In this document: positions 60,762 to 64,000 of the stretch, one piece after another
Position numbering within the stretch: the stretch's first letter is position 1
Layout of the letters: each line of letters starts with the position of its first letter
Translations under genes and position numbers: made by a program
The notes under the pieces: model-generated
Seen by the model: only the letters and a program-made list of their open reading frames with translations
Told to the model about the DNA's origin: nothing
Database searches by the model: none
Source of the DNA: Megasphaera vaginalis (ex Bordigoni et al. 2020)
GTDB taxonomy: Bacteria > Bacillota > Negativicutes > Veillonellales > Megasphaeraceae
Reading direction: 5' to 3'
DNA length: 64,000 nucleotides
Assembly: GCF_900240295.1 (NCBI RefSeq)
Contig: NZ_OEQB01000001.1
Span: forward strand, 372,001 to 436,000

Positions 60762-61784
60762 TTATAAGCCTCTGGACACAAGCAGGCGGATCAGGTCAAT
60801 GATGCGGCGGGAATATCCCCATTCATTATCATACCAGGCAACAATCTTGACCATGCCGCCCTCCATCGTAAGCGTCAACGGCAGATCAATGGTAGCCGTA
60901 TTTTCATTGCCTCTGTAATCGACAGAAACCAGTTCCTCTTCACTGACGGCAAGAATTCCTTTATAGGCGCCTGCCGCCGCGGCTTTAAACGTTTCATTAA
61001 CAGCTTCGGCCGTCACGCCGTCCGTCGCCAGTTCCAAGACGATATCAATGACGGAAACATCCGGCGTCGGCACGCGCACAGCGTGGCAAACCAATTTATT
61101 TTTGCATTCCGGCAACACCTTGGCAATCGCCTCGGCCGCACCGGTCGTTGTCGGAATGATCGACATGCCGGCAGCGCGGGCCCGCCGCAAATCACGGTGA
61201 GAGACATCCAAAATTTTCTGGTCATTTGTATAGGAATGAACCGACGTCGTCATGCCGCGTTTAATGCCGTACGTGTCATTCATCAGCTTATAAATCGCCG
61301 CCAAGCCGCCGGTCGTGCAGGATGCGCCGGAAATGACATGGTGTTTCTGCGGCTCGTACTTATCTTCGTTAACGCCGAGAACGATGGTAATGTCGTCGAT
61401 TGTCGACGGCGCCGTAATAATGACTTTCTTGACTGTACCGCCCAAGGGCAGGCGATCTTGAGAAGACGGACTGATCCTGCCGGCGTAAACGCCGGACGAT
61501 TCAACGATAATTTCAGCGCCCAATGCATTCCAGTCAATATTTTTGATATTCTTTTCGGCAAACAGCGGATACGGCGTGCCGTCGACAATGATATGACGCT
61601 CATCGTACGTGACTTCACTGGGCATCGTTCCGAAAATGCTGTCATATTTTAACAAATGGGCCATCTGTTTCGGTGAGCCGACATCATTAATACCGACAAC
61701 TTCGATTTCCTCTCTAAAACGCTGCGCAATTTTAAAAACCTGTCTGCCAATGCGGCCGAAGCCGTTAATCCCTATTTTCACCAT
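60762..61784 (-). CDS. Glyceraldehyde-3-phosphate dehydrogenase 2
   Basis: A 340-aa dehydrogenase. The NAD fold begins VKIGINGFGRIGRQVFK, with Asp34 after the second strand (GINDVG), the residue that normally favours NAD over NADP. The active-site Cys lies in SGASCTTGGLAAIYKL. Most GAPDHs have SCTTN-x-LAP here; this copy has Gly-Gly and lacks the LAP proline. The RVPTPDVSV block is present. It is the gap copy adjacent to cggR and pgk, so probably the glycolytic enzyme, though the changed active-site loop is unusual. Confidence 0.93.
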   Translation of the reverse strand: MVKIGINGFGRIGRQVFKIAQRFREEIEVVGINDVGSPKQMAHLLKYDSIFGTMPSEVTYDERHIIVDGTPYPLFAEKNIKNIDWNALGAEIIVESSGVYAGRISPSSQDRLPLGGTVKKVIITAPSTIDDITIVLGVNEDKYEPQKHHVISGASCTTGGLAAIYKLMNDTYGIKRGMTTSVHSYTNDQKILDVSHRDLRRARAAGMSIIPTTTGAAEAIAKVLPECKNKLVCHAVRVPTPDVSVIDIVLELATDGVTAEAVNETFKAAAAGAYKGILAVSEEELVSVDYRGNENTATIDLPLTLTMEGGMVKIVAWYDNEWGYSRRIIDLIRLLVSRGL

Positions 61785-61805
61785 GGTATACACCCTTTCT
61801 GCTGA

Positions 61806-62828
61806 TTAGATCAAGGTCATGATTTTTTCAGCCGCTCCTTCATCGGTGACCAAAACACCGCGCTTACAGGCGCGCATAACGGAAACAATGGCTTCCGCCT
61901 TCGCCGCGCCGCCGGAGACGGCTATGACATGTGAGTGCTGCCGGATATCCTCAAGCGTGATTCCGACATTATTGGTGACATATACGATCTTACCTTCCAG
62001 ATTACAATAACAGCCCAAGGCCTCTCCCGCCGCGCCGGCTGCCTGAAGCTCCCGCCTTTTGGCTTCGGAAAATCCTCGCCGCGCAGCCATGACATCGGCA
62101 CGACCGATACCGTACAGCAACACGTCGGCGCGTTGGGCCAACGTCACGCTCGCCTTCGTCTGTTCGTCAGATTCCATCATTACCTTTAATGCCGCCGCGC
62201 TCAATTCATCGGATACGTGCAGCATGTGCGACTTACCGCCCGTTTTGGCGGCAATCATTTCGGCAATATAATTCGCCTGCAATTTCACGCGATTACCCAA
62301 TCCGCCCCGAGCGGGCACGACGGTAAGAGACGCATTTTGCTGCGGCAGCTGCGCCGCGACGGCAGCCATCGTTGAACCGCCGCTGACGGCAACGGCACGA
62401 ACCGTACCGAACAGAGCCGTCAGGCAGTCGGCGCCGCGACGCCCCAATTCTTCTTTCGCCGTCTGATCGTCATCGCAATTTCCGGGAACAATATACACGG
62501 AATCCAATTGTAAGGCCTGGCAAAGCCGTTCTTGCATGTCATCCAAATTATTCAGACGCAGAAAGCATTCCAGCAGTTCCGGCATCAGCCGTTTGCCTTC
62601 CGGTTCCATTTCGATTCCCATCGACGTGAAACGAACAATGCCGCTGCGCCGCAGTACGTCCACATGTGCCCGTACTACCCGTTCGGAAAGTCCAGATAAA
62701 GTCGCCAGCGTCCGGCGCCCTACCGGTTCAGCATCAGAAATGTGGCGCAACAAGAGATATCTTTCTTTGATCGTGCTCATGACGTCGGGCGCGATCTTCT
62801 GAAACATATCGAGAAGATTATTTTCCAT
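61806..62828 (-). CDS. cggR: CggR/SorC-family central glycolytic gene regulator
   Basis: A 340-aa regulator. Residues 1-75 are a winged helix (EPVGRRTLATLSGLSERVVRAHVDVLRRSG), followed by a SorC-type sugar-phosphate-binding domain (AVSGGSTMAAVAAQLPQQNA; VVPARGGLGNRVKLQAN). In Bacillus CggR represses the gapA operon until fructose 1,6-bisphosphate builds up. The ATG at 62828 follows GAGGAAAGGG. It lies between two gap genes. Confidence 0.92.
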   Translation of the reverse strand: MENNLLDMFQKIAPDVMSTIKERYLLLRHISDAEPVGRRTLATLSGLSERVVRAHVDVLRRSGIVRFTSMGIEMEPEGKRLMPELLECFLRLNNLDDMQERLCQALQLDSVYIVPGNCDDDQTAKEELGRRGADCLTALFGTVRAVAVSGGSTMAAVAAQLPQQNASLTVVPARGGLGNRVKLQANYIAEMIAAKTGGKSHMLHVSDELSAAALKVMMESDEQTKASVTLAQRADVLLYGIGRADVMAARRGFSEAKRRELQAAGAAGEALGCYCNLEGKIVYVTNNVGITLEDIRQHSHVIAVSGGAAKAEAIVSVMRACKRGVLVTDEGAAEKIMTLI

Positions 62829-62874
62829 TCCCTTTCCTCCTCTGATTGTCCGCCTTATCTGCTGCATTTACATG

Positions 62875-63888
62875 CTAAACGCCTTTAGAAGCAATATATG
62901 CCGCCAGGTCATTCACTCGCAACGAATATCCCCATTCATTGTCGTACCAAGCGACGACCTTGACCATATCCTCGCCTACGACACGTGTATCCAAGGCATC
63001 GACAATAGAACTGTGTGTATCACTGATATAATCGGATGACACCGTAGCGTCTTCCGAATACGCAAGAATTCCTTTCAACGGGCCGTCGGCCCACTTTTTC
63101 AAAGCCTGATTGACAGCTTCCTTGGTTACTTTTTTACCCAAAACGGCAACCAGATCCGTCATGGATACATTCGGCGTCGGCACGCGCAGCGCCATGCCCG
63201 TAAATTTCCCTTTCAGCTCGGGGAGCACGAGCGCAACCGCCTGTGCGGCTCCGGTCGAAGTCGGAATAATGGCCTGCGTAGCGCAGCGGGCACGACGCAG
63301 ATCCTTGTGAACGCTGTCAACAAGATGCTGATCGTTCGTATATGAATGGACAGTCGTCATCATGCCGCGAACGATGCCGAACTCACTGGAAAGCACTTTG
63401 GCAATGGGAGCCAGACAGTTCGTCGTGCAGGAACCGTTGGAAATGATGTGATGCGTTGCCGGATCATATGTTTCTTCATTGACCCCCATAACAATCGTTG
63501 CATCCGGCTCTTTTCCGGGCGCTGTAATGATGACCTTCTTGGCGCCGCCGGCCAAATGTTTCGAAGCCGAAGCATGGTCCTTAAATTTACCCGTCGATTC
63601 GACGACAATATCTACGCCCAGCGTTTTCCACGGAATATTGGCCGGATCCGTTTCATTCGTCACAGGAATGCTGCGGCCGTCAACAAGCAAACACTGCCGT
63701 TCACTGTCAAACGAAACGTCATGATCCCAGGTACCGTGTACCGTATCGAACTTCAACAAATCCGCCATGATGGGTCCGACAGATCGATTATTCAGCGCCG
63801 CAATTTCGACTTCGGGATGTAATAAAGCCGTACGAAACGTACATCTCCCAATCCTGCCAAATCCACTAATACCGATTTTTACTGCCAT
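62875..63888 (-). CDS. Glyceraldehyde-3-phosphate dehydrogenase 1
   Basis: A 337-aa dehydrogenase. The fold begins AVKIGISGFGRIGRCTF. The residue that is Asp in NAD-specific enzymes is Asn34 here (ALNNRS), which may allow NADP. The catalytic Cys sits in a standard SNGSCTTNCLAPIAKVL. The rest (RVPTPNVSMTDLVA; WYDNEWGYSLRVNDLA) is canonical. A second GAPDH follows cggR. This copy could be a gluconeogenic or NADP-linked form, but direction of use is inferred. The ATG at 63888 has GGAGG 7 nt upstream. Confidence 0.95.
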   Translation of the reverse strand: MAVKIGISGFGRIGRCTFRTALLHPEVEIAALNNRSVGPIMADLLKFDTVHGTWDHDVSFDSERQCLLVDGRSIPVTNETDPANIPWKTLGVDIVVESTGKFKDHASASKHLAGGAKKVIITAPGKEPDATIVMGVNEETYDPATHHIISNGSCTTNCLAPIAKVLSSEFGIVRGMMTTVHSYTNDQHLVDSVHKDLRRARCATQAIIPTSTGAAQAVALVLPELKGKFTGMALRVPTPNVSMTDLVAVLGKKVTKEAVNQALKKWADGPLKGILAYSEDATVSSDYISDTHSSIVDALDTRVVGEDMVKVVAWYDNEWGYSLRVNDLAAYIASKGV

Positions 63889-63920
63889 CACATATCCTCC
63901 TTACTGAATTAAACAGCTAG

Positions 63921-63939
63921 TTTCCCTGAAAAGGGGAAA
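63921..63939. promoter_or_regulatory. Inverted repeat below the gap promoter (candidate CggR site)
   Basis: TTTCCC-TGAAAAG-GGGAAA. It lies about 20-25 bp past the -10 element and so inside the expected 5' leader, where Bacillus CggR acts as a roadblock. It does not closely match the Bacillus CggR consensus. Confidence 0.45.
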
Positions 63940-63960
63940 TTATTTCATTCCTATGCTATA

Positions 63961-63989
63961 AATATATACTAGAATGAAACTATTGTAAA
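63961..63989 (-). promoter_or_regulatory. Promoter of the gap1-cggR-gap2-pgk-tpiA operon
   Basis: TTTACA, a 17-bp spacer and TATATT, 73 bp upstream of the first start codon. Confidence 0.75.
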
Positions 63990-64000
63990 TTACATATAGC

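Overview
The window reads as a chromosome segment of a diderm, anaerobic Firmicute of the Negativicutes (Veillonellales, probably Megasphaera-like). This placement is inference from gene content: Gram-positive style regulators and operons (Rex, CggR, a valS T-box, cdaA-cdaR-glmM, walJ-htrA-rlmH) sit beside outer-envelope genes (O-antigen ligase family protein, paired SLH-domain proteins) and anaerobic metabolism genes (rubredoxin). Most genes lie on the minus strand.

Layout. Bases 1-900 hold the edge of a probable mobile element: a partial small gene and a sigma-70-region-4-like protein. Bases 1132-4107 form an AT-rich three-gene operon that looks like an ABC-three-component (ABC-3C) conflict/defence system: an HNH-like protein with a conserved C-terminal tail, a 71-aa middle component and a DUF2326 ATPase. 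It abuts a comF gene whose 3' end, including the phosphoribosyltransferase motif, has decayed. Core genes follow: recD2 and chorismate mutase, a LysP-type permease, an FMN-dependent hydroxy-acid dehydrogenase, a rubredoxin, argGH, a GT51 transglycosylase, rex, an O-antigen ligase, folC and valS with a T-box. Next come a long ruvCAB / DUF2905 / spoIID / queA / tgt / yajC / fthC / secDF run and yceD-rpmF.

Bases 32.7-46 kb hold a TGS-domain nucleoside kinase, a GDT1-type cation exporter, two RseC paralogues, a metal P1B-ATPase cluster with HMA2-type proteins behind a consensus promoter with Fur-like boxes, galU, a HAD phosphatase, two tandem SLH proteins and an asparaginase. Bases 46-64 kb hold a CBS protein, deoC-walJ-htrA-rlmH, tRNA-Ile, an Fsr-like exporter, the c-di-AMP module cdaA-cdaR plus an FAD protein and glmM, an Rrf2 regulator with four cysteines, a DUF47-Pit phosphate operon, and gap1-cggR-gap2-pgk-tpiA.

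Regulation is unusually legible. The rex promoter overlaps a near-perfect Rex box. The valS leader shows a T-box with a GUC candidate specifier. The metal-ATPase cluster has a TTGACA-N17-TATAAT promoter under two Fur-like inverted repeats. The phosphate operon has TTTAC repeats every 20-21 bp. The gap operon has an inverted repeat just below its promoter. No CRISPR array, rRNA or complete insertion sequence was seen.
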